Shown here one piece after another: positions 53,295 through 62,700 of a stretch of 64,000 bases of DNA (position 1 is the stretch's first letter; every line of letters begins with the position of its first letter). Origin of the DNA: Bacteroidia bacterium (GTDB lineage Bacteria > Bacteroidota > Bacteroidia > J057 > JADKCL01). The notes below the pieces were generated by a model. That model saw only the letters and a program-made list of their open reading frames with translations, searched no databases and was not told the origin of the DNA. The position numbers and the translations under genes are program-made. The DNA lies in assembly GCA_020635905.1 (NCBI GenBank), contig JACJYV010000007.1:248001-312000 (forward strand), given 5' to 3'.

Positions 53295-53473
53295 AGTTTT
53301 AAATCAACCCAAAGGGCGCGAAGGGACACAAAGATTTTTAAGCGTCATGCAAAATAGTTTTGGGGGATGATTTTAATGGAAAACCCTTAATAGGCCATTC
53401 TTAGGGGCTTTGGTACGCTTTGGGTTAAAATTTTCCAATTGATTCCCCCTGCAAAATTCCTCAACTTTAACCC

Positions 53474-54358
53474 ATGATCCCAATGGAAAAATTCACCGTT
53501 ACCTGCGCCGACGGGGTTCCACTCAAAGGAATTTTACTGCTTCCCGAATCCCCCAAAGCCATGGTGCAATTCAATGTGGGCACGGCCTCCAAAAAGGAAT
53601 TTTATCTGCCTTTTCTGGAGTATCTGGCCGAAAACGGGTATGCTTCCTGCCTGTGGGATTATCGTGGCAGCGGCGAGTCCGCTCCTGAGAACATGCGCAA
53701 ATGTGATTTCACTTTTCGGGATTATGGCATGAAGGACATGCCTGCGATCAAGGAATTCTTGCAAAAGCGCTTCCCTGATCTGCCTTTATTCTTTTTCGGG
53801 CACAGTTCGGGTGGTCAGCAGGTGGGCATGATGCCCGATCTGGAGGGGGTAAAAGGGATGGTTGGCTTTGCCGTATCCACGGGCTACCTGCCACACATGC
53901 CCCTGGGGTATCGCCTGCAATCCGCCTACTTTTTCTTTCTATTCAGTCCCGTCAGTTTCCTGCTGACCGGATATTTGCGGGCCAAAAAGTTTGGCATCAT
54001 GGAGGATTTGCCCAAAAATGTGGTCAAAGAATGGCGCAGATGGTGCCTGCGGCCCACTTATTTGTTTGATCAAAAATTCTTTGGCAAGACCGTTCCCACG
54101 GGACATTATGCCGGCATGCCCTTTCCCATTCACATCATCTGGACCCCCGACGATCCCATTTCCAATGAGCGATCTGTGCCTTCCTTCTGGAAGAATGTTC
54201 ACAGTGAAAAGGGAATTTCCTTCACAAAAATTGATCCCAAAGCGGTTGGAAATGGTGAAATTGGCCACTTTGGCTTCTTCAAAAAGAAGTTCAGGGAGAC
54301 GCTCTGGCCCCTGGGCCTGGCCAAACTGGATGAATTTTTGGCGGGGAAAGGGAATTGA
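53474..54358 (+). CDS. Alpha/beta hydrolase
   Basis: 294 residues. Serine-hydrolase fold with the nucleophile elbow GHSSGGQ (Ser ~117), an oxyanion region near FNVGTASKKEFY, LWDYRGSGES (the DxRGxGxS motif of monoglyceride-lipase-like and S33 enzymes), WTPDDPIS (acid) and the catalytic His in GEIGHFGFF. No signal peptide, so cytoplasmic. Probably an esterase or lipase of unknown substrate. 22 bp upstream of the phosphatase gene, so the two may be co-transcribed. Confidence 0.85.
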   Translation: MIPMEKFTVTCADGVPLKGILLLPESPKAMVQFNVGTASKKEFYLPFLEYLAENGYASCLWDYRGSGESAPENMRKCDFTFRDYGMKDMPAIKEFLQKRFPDLPLFFFGHSSGGQQVGMMPDLEGVKGMVGFAVSTGYLPHMPLGYRLQSAYFFFLFSPVSFLLTGYLRAKKFGIMEDLPKNVVKEWRRWCLRPTYLFDQKFFGKTVPTGHYAGMPFPIHIIWTPDDPISNERSVPSFWKNVHSEKGISFTKIDPKAVGNGEIGHFGFFKKKFRETLWPLGLAKLDEFLAGKGN

Positions 54359-54380
54359 TTAACCAACTTTCAAAAAATCC

Positions 54381-54716
54381 ATGACAAAAATCCTCTTCGT
54401 TTGCTCTGCCAATAAAGACCGCTCCAGAACAGCGGACCATTATTTTTCCGAATTATACCCTGAGCTTGAGTTTGACTCGGCAGGCACGAACCTGAAATTA
54501 TGTGAAAAGCTGGGAACCAATCCCCTGCGCGAAGAAATGCTGGTCTGGGCAGATCTGGTTTTGGTGATGGAGGAAAAACACAGGAAGTTGATCAAGGAGC
54601 ATACAGAAGGGAAATACGGGGCTAAAATCCGGGTTTTGGGCATTCCTGATCGCTTCAAGTATTTTCAAAAGGAGTTGATTGAGGTGCTGGAGAGGAAAGT
54701 GGAGGGGGTGTTTTAA
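54381..54716 (+). CDS. Small low-molecular-weight tyrosine phosphatase-like protein
   Basis: 111 residues, much shorter than the ~150 of classical LMW-PTPs. The phosphate-binding loop is complete: VCSANKDRS, with C8 and R14 (CX5R). The usual DP general-acid motif is reduced to IPDRF (D90). The protein lacks the DPWY segment of arsenate-reductase and Wzb types. Homologues of this short type are common in many phyla, with uncertain substrates. Between the hydrolase and the exonuclease gene. Confidence 0.8.
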   Translation: MTKILFVCSANKDRSRTADHYFSELYPELEFDSAGTNLKLCEKLGTNPLREEMLVWADLVLVMEEKHRKLIKEHTEGKYGAKIRVLGIPDRFKYFQKELIEVLERKVEGVF

Positions 54717-54777
54717 GCGAATTTTTCAATTTCACCCAACTTTCGCGAACTTACCTCTTTATAAAACCCTTCGCACC

Positions 54778-55299
54778 ATGAGCTATTTTATGGTTGACAT
54801 AGAGTCAGACGGACCCATTCCCGGCGATTATTCCATGATTTCCTTTGGGGCGGTGTTGGTCAACGACACCCTGGATCGTTCTTTTTACGGCAAACTCAAG
54901 CCTATTTCAGAAAAATTCAATCCCGAAGCCCTGGCCGTTTCAGGCTTTTCCCGGGAAGAAACCCTCACTTTTGACGATCCCCGCGAGGTCATGCTGGACT
55001 TTCGCGACTGGCTCAAAGAAAACTCCAAAGGAAGGCCCGTTTTCATCAGCGACAATAACGGCTTTGACTGGATGTTTATCTGCTGGTATTTTCACCACTT
55101 TATCCAGGAAAATCCCTTTGGATTTTCTTCCCGCCGCCTTTCAGATTTGTATTGTGGCCTGGTCAAAGACACGTTTGCCCGCTGGAAGCACCTGCGCAAA
55201 ACCGAGCACACCCACAATCCCGTGGATGATGCCCGTGGCAATGCAGAAGTGCTGCTGCTGATGAAAAATGAAATGGAGTTGAAGATTAACCTGAAATAA
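54778..55299 (+). CDS. DEDDh-type 3'-5' exonuclease family protein
   Basis: 173 residues from ATG 54778. RNase T/DnaQ-like fold with the acidic residues D7 and E9 (MVDIESDG), D97 (NNGFDWMF) and the H146-D151 pair (THNPVDDARGNAE). Homologues annotated as exonuclease, RNase T or sporulation KapD-like act on single-stranded RNA or DNA ends. No POLIII-associated domain, so not the proofreading subunit itself. Starts 61 bp after the phosphatase gene, same strand. Confidence 0.85.
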   Translation: MSYFMVDIESDGPIPGDYSMISFGAVLVNDTLDRSFYGKLKPISEKFNPEALAVSGFSREETLTFDDPREVMLDFRDWLKENSKGRPVFISDNNGFDWMFICWYFHHFIQENPFGFSSRRLSDLYCGLVKDTFARWKHLRKTEHTHNPVDDARGNAEVLLLMKNEMELKINLK

Positions 55300-55487
55300 G
55301 CGACTCCAATTGCGCAAAAATCTGCCTTTGAAAATCAGATTAATCCCGCCCAAACTCTTACAACTCTAAAAAAAATCCTGTAACATTGTGCATCCGTAAT
55401 CTGCCTTCGGCAGAAACGCGGATTTTTGAACGAAAAATGCCTCTGTAAGGCAACACGGATCATACTGAGTTGTAAAAACCTGGAGAA

Positions 55488-57227
55488 ATGAAAGGTAAAA
55501 AATTAAATGAACTGGCCTCCACCGCGATTTGCGGCAACGATATCAGTTCTTCCTGTTTGTATGTGTCTGCTTTGGCCACCGTTTGTGCCGGCAAACTTGC
55601 CTGGGTTTCTTTGCTGATGGTGGGAGCCGTTTTATTCCTCTTCCGAAAAATTTATGGCGAAGTGGTGGGGGCGTTGCCACTGAACGGGGGTGCATATAAT
55701 GCCTTGCTAAATACCACCAGTAAGTCAACTGCCTCCCTGGCTGCCACCCTGACTTTGCTTTCCTACATGGCCACCGCGGTGATTTCAGCGGGAGAGGCCA
55801 TGCACTACGTCCACAGTCTTTTCGAAGGCTTACCCATAATCATTGCTACCATTGGCCTGCTGGCTGTATTTATGACCCTTACCATCATAGGAATTGGGGA
55901 ATCTGCCATTGTGGCCATCATTATTTTTATCTTTCACCTCGTTTCCCTTATTATTTTGTCTGTGTTTGGGGGGATTTTCCTGATGAATAACGGATGGGAA
56001 ATTCTCGCCCAAAATCAGAGTCTTGCCCTTCCTGAGGGGCGTGGAGTAGTGGGGGCCCTGTTTATCGGGTTTTCTGCGGCCATGCTGGGCATTAGTGGAT
56101 TTGAAAGTTCAGCCAATTTCGTGGAGGAACAGGAAAGGGGGGTATTCCCAAAAACCCTGCGAAACATGTGGATCGTGGTTTCCATTTTCAATCCACTTAT
56201 GGCTTTCCTTGCTTTGGCTGTTATCCCAATGGATGGGATTGTAGCCAACCAAAACTCATTGCTTTCTCACATGGGTGACGTTTTTTCGGGTCAATGGCTT
56301 TCAGTCATGATTTCTATAGACGCTGCCCTGGTGCTTAGTGGTGCCGTGCTTACCTCTTTTGTGGGAGTAAGTGGCCTGGTGGAGCGTATGACTCTGGACC
56401 GGGTAATGCCGCCCTTTTTGTTGAAAAAGAATAAGAGAGGTAGTGCTTATGTAATTGCCATCATGTTTTTTCTGCTTTGCGTTTCCATTTTGTTGATCAC
56501 CAGAGGCGATATTGAAATACTTGCCGGGGTCTATACCATTGCTTTCCTTTCAGTAATGGTGCTTTTTGGGGCGGGAAATATTTTTCTCAAAGTAAAAAGG
56601 AAAAATTTGCCCAGACCTGAAAGATCAACCTGGATTGCGCTTATGATTGCGATTGGAGCCGTAATTGTGGCCATCGTCGGCAATGCATATAGGAAGCCAG
56701 AATACGTTTGGGTCTTTTTGGAATATTTTGGTCCCACTTTCCTGGTGGTGATCATCATGCTCAATCGTACCCGTTTATTACGCATGACCCTGGGAATTAT
56801 CAATTCCATATTCGTTCCGATTCTCAATTTCCTTAAAAAATCCAAGGCGGCCATCAACAACAGCATTGAGCGAATCAACTCCCAGGAATTCGTCTATTTC
56901 ACCAAGGGCGACGACATCTCCGTGCTGAATATGGTGATGCTGTATGTGCGCAATAACGAGCATACCAAGAAGATCAAGATTGTACAAATCTTCGAGCCGG
57001 GCGTTTCTGCAACGGAGCAGTTTATGATCGACCTCAATGTGCTGGATCGTTCCTATCCTGAAATTGACATCGAATTTGTGGCCATGGAAGGGGTTTTTGG
57101 ACCCGATCTGATCAATGAGCTTTCCGCAAAGTGGAATATCCCTGTGAACTTCATGTTCATAGGTTCACCCGGCGACCACTTCCCTTACCGCATCGAGCAA
57201 TTGGGCGGGGTCAGGCTGATCATATAG
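55488..57227 (+). CDS. APC-superfamily amino acid permease with cytoplasmic C-terminal domain
   Basis: 579 residues. Twelve membrane helices in the LeuT/APC fold; the first conserved motif is at residues 8-25 (ELASTAICGNDISSSC, cf. the GSG helix-1 break). GFESSANFVEEQE near residue 205-217 matches the APC family signature on helix 6. The last ~120 residues (NSQEFVYFTKGDDISVLNMVML ... VFGPDLINELSAKWNIPVNFMFIG) form an extra soluble domain with a Rossmann-like, universal-stress-like order, as in some amino-acid transporters regulated by nucleotide or second messengers. Substrate unknown. Confidence 0.85.
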   Translation: MKGKKLNELASTAICGNDISSSCLYVSALATVCAGKLAWVSLLMVGAVLFLFRKIYGEVVGALPLNGGAYNALLNTTSKSTASLAATLTLLSYMATAVISAGEAMHYVHSLFEGLPIIIATIGLLAVFMTLTIIGIGESAIVAIIIFIFHLVSLIILSVFGGIFLMNNGWEILAQNQSLALPEGRGVVGALFIGFSAAMLGISGFESSANFVEEQERGVFPKTLRNMWIVVSIFNPLMAFLALAVIPMDGIVANQNSLLSHMGDVFSGQWLSVMISIDAALVLSGAVLTSFVGVSGLVERMTLDRVMPPFLLKKNKRGSAYVIAIMFFLLCVSILLITRGDIEILAGVYTIAFLSVMVLFGAGNIFLKVKRKNLPRPERSTWIALMIAIGAVIVAIVGNAYRKPEYVWVFLEYFGPTFLVVIIMLNRTRLLRMTLGIINSIFVPILNFLKKSKAAINNSIERINSQEFVYFTKGDDISVLNMVMLYVRNNEHTKKIKIVQIFEPGVSATEQFMIDLNVLDRSYPEIDIEFVAMEGVFGPDLINELSAKWNIPVNFMFIGSPGDHFPYRIEQLGGVRLII

Positions 57228-57862
57228 TTGCGGCTGAAAACAAGGGCTTTGGGCAGGTGGGCTGAAATCCGGGAAAAAATGTTAAATTGAGATGGCGAAA
57301 GTTGGATAAATCCCTCTTTCACCTGTTTGCCTCCTGTTTTGCATTAACCTGATCAGACATTTGCCTTATGAAAACTTTCCTGGCCACCCTTTGCCTGCTT
57401 ATGTGTTTGGGAGGGAATATGATGGCCCAAAAGCCCGAAAAACCTCCCCTCAGACAGGTCAATAATCTGATTGAGTATTATCGTTATCTCCCCGAATTTT
57501 TGGACGGAACTCACCATTATAACTGGTCGAAACCCGCCTACTTTTTGGGGATGGGAATCGCTTACCGCAGGCATGTGTGGGGAAATCACTTTGCCATGCT
57601 TTCTTTGCACCATTCATTTTCCTTTGACCACGGGAATTCCTACGATCCTGCAAAACTGGGGGATAATGTCTATTCCATGAGTAGAAACATGGGTTTTGCG
57701 GACCTTTCCTGGCATTATCGTTTTTGGCAATCCCACAGAATCACCACCTATGCCTTTACTGGATTAAGTTTCCGCGGAGGAATTGAAACGCCTTTCTACT
57801 CCCCGATGGACGATGTGGTCGAATCTCACGAGCTGAGGGACTTTGGCGCCATTGCAGGCGCC

Positions 57863-57930
57863 AGAGCCGAGTACCGATTCCTCAGTTTTGCCCTCGTTTC
57901 CTTTGCCCTGGATTACCGCTACTATTTCCT
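57863..57930. repeat. Left copy of a 68-bp direct repeat flanking the IS
   Basis: Matches 59575-59642 at 67 of 68 positions (one A/T difference at 57877/59589). Its last bases overlap the IS end CCTG. Both copies belong to the interrupted barrel gene, so this is a long target duplication. Confidence 0.9.
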
Positions 57931-59574
57931 GTTTTCGGCGCTGGGACACCCAAATCAGATTCCGAAGGATTTTAAAAGGTCGATTTGGTCCTGCTCCTTT
58001 GCCATCAGGTAGGTATATGGTTCTTTTGACTGAGGCAAAGTCATTTTAAGGCCATAGATCGTTTTCAAAATTTCGATTGCCTTTTCTGGGCTGAGGCCTG
58101 TTTGTTTCTCTTTTAATTGTCGCTCGAACTCCTTGTAGACTTTGTAAGCGCAAAATGCAATGCATATATGTGATTCAATCCTTCTCTTGAGACGATGGTA
58201 AACTGGCCTGATCTTGAGGTCGGTTTTAGATATTCGGAATGCTTTTTCGATTTGCCAAAGTTGCCTGTAGCCTTCGATGACTTGCTCTTTTGAGAGTGAG
58301 CAGTTCGTGATGTAACCCTTTAATCCGTCCCAGCGACTTGCCTGGTCCACTTTGTCATAATCGATGTTGATCTTAACTTCTCCTGTCATGGAGAGAAATT
58401 GATTGTATCCCCTATTGTTAATGTGTTGTTTGGTCAAATTGCCCTTGTTCAGGTTCTTCTCCAATTTTTTTATCCCTCTGTTGCGGTTGTATTCATCTTT
58501 TCTTGCCCTTTTTGAGGAGTAACTAATGACCAGCCGCTTGCCATCTTCTTGCTTTAAAACAGCACTCTTCCCATCTTCTAATTTCAGTTTCAGGATTTCC
58601 TCCTTTATTTTCTTTGCCCCAGCCTTAATCCTGGCCCCAAGAATAAATTCATACCCACCTGCCTCTAATTGCGCGATATTGTCTTTTGAAAGTAGGCCAG
58701 AATCTGCAATCACTACCAGTTTACCCAGATCATATTTCTCTTTGAACGCTTCAATGACCGGAATCATGGTGTGGCCTTCAAATTTATTCCCTTCGAAAAT
58801 CTGGTATGCCAACGGATAACCATAGTAGCTAACCAGCAGGCCCAAAAGAACCTGAGGATGTTGGTGTTTGCCATCCTTGGAGAATCCGGCCACGCGCAGA
58901 TCGTCTTCCTCTGCAGCCTCAAAATATAAAGTAGTGACATCGTAAAAGACAACTGCTGGTTCCTCGCCCAGTACCTCAAGCGTATGCCGATAACTAATCT
59001 TTTGAACCTCTTCGTACTGGTCGTTCCGGAGCTTGTCCAGGTAACGGTAAATCTTTGTCACCTCATAAGCTATTCCATTGAATTTAAGCAGGTAATCTGC
59101 TGTTTTTAACTTACTGAGTGGAAAAACCAACCGGGATATTACCAAATGACGAAACAGCTCATCGGGGATCGCATGAAAACCAATCTCTCGAAAAAGCTTG
59201 CCAAATACCAGATCTGGCCCTAAAAGTTGAACTTTATGAAGATGGGAATCGAGTGTTTGGATAAAGTGGCGGTCCTCACCGATGACAAAATCCATTGCCA
59301 TCTGACCATGAATCCGCAAAATCATTTGTTTCCCCTTCTCAACCAACAACTCCACCTCATCCGCATCCGAACTACTTCCGACGGTCTTCAGAACCCGGTA
59401 TCGCCCTTGGCTCTTATCTATAATCTGAACACTGACTATCCCGGATCGATTTGGCTTTTTGCGAACAAACATCCACAAAGATAGTCTGGGACACCCAAAA
59501 CAATCCAAAAATCATCCAAATCAACGCCCATTCAATGATTTTGCCGAAAACTTGGAAAAAGTGCCGAAGACAGG
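57928..59574. mobile_element. IS1634-type insertion sequence
   Basis: About 1.65 kb carrying a DDE transposase on the minus strand. The ends are imperfect inverted repeats CCTGTTTTCGGCGC / CCTGTCTTCGGCAC (12 of 14 matching). The word CTGGGACACCCAAA also appears near both ends in direct orientation (57941 and 59486). It is flanked by 68-bp direct repeats, like IS1549-type members of the family, which are known to make long target duplications. Confidence 0.88.
57955..59472 (-). CDS. IS1634-family transposase (DDE)
   Basis: 505 residues from ATG 59472 (MFVRKKPNRSG), the usual start of this family; 12 codons further upstream are open. IS4-superfamily DDE fold with an inserted beta-rich domain. 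First Asp in VVFYDVTTLYFEA, second in VVIADSGLLSKDNI, Glu in YRQLWQIEKAFRISKTDL (Y-x6-E-x6-K type). The frame is intact, so the element may still be active. It ends 25 bp from the left IS end. Confidence 0.93.
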   Translation of the reverse strand: MFVRKKPNRSGIVSVQIIDKSQGRYRVLKTVGSSSDADEVELLVEKGKQMILRIHGQMAMDFVIGEDRHFIQTLDSHLHKVQLLGPDLVFGKLFREIGFHAIPDELFRHLVISRLVFPLSKLKTADYLLKFNGIAYEVTKIYRYLDKLRNDQYEEVQKISYRHTLEVLGEEPAVVFYDVTTLYFEAAEEDDLRVAGFSKDGKHQHPQVLLGLLVSYYGYPLAYQIFEGNKFEGHTMIPVIEAFKEKYDLGKLVVIADSGLLSKDNIAQLEAGGYEFILGARIKAGAKKIKEEILKLKLEDGKSAVLKQEDGKRLVISYSSKRARKDEYNRNRGIKKLEKNLNKGNLTKQHINNRGYNQFLSMTGEVKINIDYDKVDQASRWDGLKGYITNCSLSKEQVIEGYRQLWQIEKAFRISKTDLKIRPVYHRLKRRIESHICIAFCAYKVYKEFERQLKEKQTGLSPEKAIEILKTIYGLKMTLPQSKEPYTYLMAKEQDQIDLLKSFGI

Positions 59575-59642
59575 AGAGCCGAGTACCGTTTCCTCAGTTT
59601 TGCCCTCGTTTCCTTTGCCCTGGATTACCGCTACTATTTCCT
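59575..59642. repeat. Right copy of the 68-bp direct repeat
   Basis: Follows the right IS end (GCCGAAGACAGG). It restores the coding sequence of the barrel gene from AGAGCCGAGTACCG onward. Confidence 0.9.
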
Positions 59643-59736
59643 CCGTTATGACAAGGTGGGGGATTTTCTGGGAAACAGATCCAGTACCCAAAGACTGGCG
59701 GCAAATCTGGGTCTTGGAGTGGTTTTTTGAGAAATT

Positions 59737-62700
59737 TTACCTTACCAAGGTGATGGAGCCCCTGCGTTCATGGGTTCCGCCCTTCCAGTCCGTGACCGTG
59801 AGACGGTACACATATACCCCTTCGGGCAAACCTTTGCCCTGAAAAGTTCCATCCCAGAACTGGTTTACATTGCCGTTATTATCAAACAGCAATTTGCCCC
59901 AACGATCAAAAATCAGCAGGTTGTACTGCACCACACCCAGGAAATAAAGCCTGAAATCATCGTTCAGGTCGTCGCCGTTGGGTGAAAAGGCATTGGGAAT
60001 GTAGATCCGCAGCAGGTCCTGTACTTCGTACAGTCCTCTTGACAACGTATCCGGACAGCCGTCTGCATTCACCACGATCAGTTGCACGGTGTAGCTGCCC
60101 TCATTGAGGTACTGATGCACAGGATGTTGCAGAATGGAAGAATTTCCATCCCCAAAATCCCAGTTCCAGCCCGCAGCGCTGGTCGAAAGATCGATAAAGG
60201 AAACCGCCGTATTGGGCAGATACAGAATGGAATCGGGTTCGGGAGAGGAAAGGAAATCCGCCACAGGTGGCTGAGAAACGGTCACCGTGACCGGCACCCG
60301 TGCACTGTAGCAGCCGTTGGCAGTGGAGTGCACCCAGTAAGTGGTATTCTGAGTCAGCAGACCGGGCAAAAAGCTGGCGCCTGTTGCCACCGGGTTGCCG
60401 CCCACTGCTGTGGTAAACCACTCCAGGGTAGGGTCGCCGTCCGCAAAGAGGGGAGAGGGCTGGCCCAGACACACCAGGGTGTCGGAAAGCAAAGGATCGG
60501 CTGGAATGGGATGAACCACGGCTGTGCCGGTAAGCGTGGTGTCACAGATGCCATTATCCAGTTTCACGGACCAGCTGTAACTGCCCGGACCCGGGTAGGT
60601 ATGGGTAACCAGCGAAGCATTGCCGGTCAGGCCGTCCTGTCCCGTCCAGGTAATGGTCAGGCCGGGAGAAGAATTGAGGTTGTAAATGGTGGTCTGGCCG
60701 TCGCAGACGGCGGGAGCGGTCACGCTGCCCGTAGGGCGCGGCAAAACGGTCACTGAAACCGGGCCGGCAACTGCAGTAGAACAGCCATTGACCGAAATGC
60801 CCTGCACCGTGACCTGGTTGCCAGTCACCAGGCTGGTGGTGGACCAGGTCGGCGAGGGGCCGGTTTGGGTCACATTGCCGCCGTTGTAAAATACATAACC
60901 AGGCATAATTGCCGGGTTGACGATAAACGTGACAGGATCTCCCTGACAGATAATGTTTGCGGTGGAAGTGAGATTCAGGGTGGGAGGCACATCGTAAGTG
61001 ACCTGAATGCTGTCGTAGGAAAGGCAGCCGTTGCCATCGTCGATGATTACGGAATAGGGGCCGGGCGAAGTCACCTGGTAAGTTTGTCCGCCCGTATTAC
61101 CCGGGCTCCAGACGTAGGAGGCTCCTCCCCAGGAGCCTGCATCCAGCAGCAGATTGAAGCCGAAGCAAATGATGGTATCATTGCCAATGTCGCCCGAAAG
61201 GAGGGGATAATTGCCCACCTGAATGGTGTCGTAGCTGCGGCAGCCATTGGCATCAGTGGCAATCACGGAAAATTGTCCCGTGGTGAAAACCGTCTCCGTG
61301 GGCGAGCCTGTGGCTCCCGTGGACCAGATATGGCCGCTCAGGGTTCCAGGCGTTGCCTGGAGAATCAGGGAATCTCCCACGCAAAAATCAGCATCGGGGC
61401 CCAGACTGATCTGGGTAATGTTGAATAAGGTGATCAGAATGGAGTCGCGGGCCACGCAACTGTCTGTGTTCATCACCTCGACCCAGTACAGGCCAGGGGT
61501 GTAAATTGTGAGGTTTTGGTTGGTGGAATTGTCTGACCAAAGGTACTCCAGATAGCCCGGACCAGCATCCAGAATGAGGGAATCGCACACCGTGGTATCG
61601 TTGCCAATGAACGGCGTGGGGAGGGCATTAACAATGACCGTGACCTGATCGGGGGCGCTGGGGCAGCCAATCGCATCAAAAGCGATTACACTTACCGGGC
61701 CGGTGGCAGCCAGGGGAGCGGTTTCCAGGGAGGTGTTTCCCCCTGTGCTCCAGGCATAGCTGGTGCCGCCTGAGGCTGCCAGGGTAAAGTTGTCGCCCAC
61801 GCAGATGGTGGTGTCACCCGTGATCTGAGTCACTGGAATGGGATTGACCACCACGTTGGTGGTGGCGGGCAGGCTGGTGCAACCGTTCAGGGTGGCCGTG
61901 ACGGAGTAAACGCCTGCGTTGGCCGCGGTTACGTTATTGATCGAGGGATTCGCAGTGGCAGAGGTGAACGAATTGGGCCCGGTCCAGTCAAAGGAAGCGC
62001 CCGCCGCCCCGGTGGCGGTGAGATCGAGGGTCGAGTCCGTACAAATGGGACTGTTGCTGCCTGCATTGGGCGCAGCGGGAGTATAATTGACGGTAATGTT
62101 GATTGTATCGCGGGCGGTGCAGCTGTCTGTACTCAATACCTCCACCCAATAGAGACCTGAGGTGTACACTGTCAGATTTTGGTTGGAGGAATTGTCCGAC
62201 CAAAGGTATTCCAGATAACCCGATCCTCCATCCAGAATGAGGGAGTCGCACACGGTGGTATCGTTGCCGATAAAAGGAGTGGGCAGGGGATTGACAATCA
62301 CCGTGACCTGGTCTGAGGCACTGGGACAGCCAATTGCGTCAAAGGCGATCACACTTACCGGGCCGGTCACGGCCAGGGGGGCCGTTTCCAGGGAAGTATT
62401 TCCGCCTGTGCTCCAGGCGTAGGAAGTGCCACCCGAGGCAGCCAGGGTAAAATTGTCCCCAATGCAAATGGTGGTGTCGCCCGTGATCTGGGCTACGGGA
62501 ATGGGGTTGACGACCACGATGGTGGTGCCTGCAGGACCTGTACAGCCATTCAGGGTGGCAGTTACAGCGTAAATGCCCGCATGGGCTGCAGACACGTTAT
62601 TGATGGAAGGATTGCTGGTGGAGGAGGTGAAGCCGTTGGGACCCGTCCAGTCGTAGGTGGCACCCAGGATGCCCGAGGCCGTGAGGTCGAGGGTGGAATC

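Larger units (their letters stand above)
57368..59730 (+). pseudogene. Outer-membrane beta-barrel protein gene split by an IS
   Basis: Signal peptide (ending MMAQ) and a porin-like barrel of alternating aromatic strands (FAMLSLHHSFSFDHG, ITTYAFTGLSFRGG, VSFALDYRYYF). The reading frame runs to about 57930, is interrupted by the IS, and resumes at 59640 with LRYDKVGDFLGN ... ANLGLGVVF, ending with TGA at 59728-59730. Without the IS and one copy of the 68-bp duplication the gene would be about 210 residues long. The interrupted 5' part continues by chance into the IS to a stop at 58012. Presumably inactive in this strain. Confidence 0.85.
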
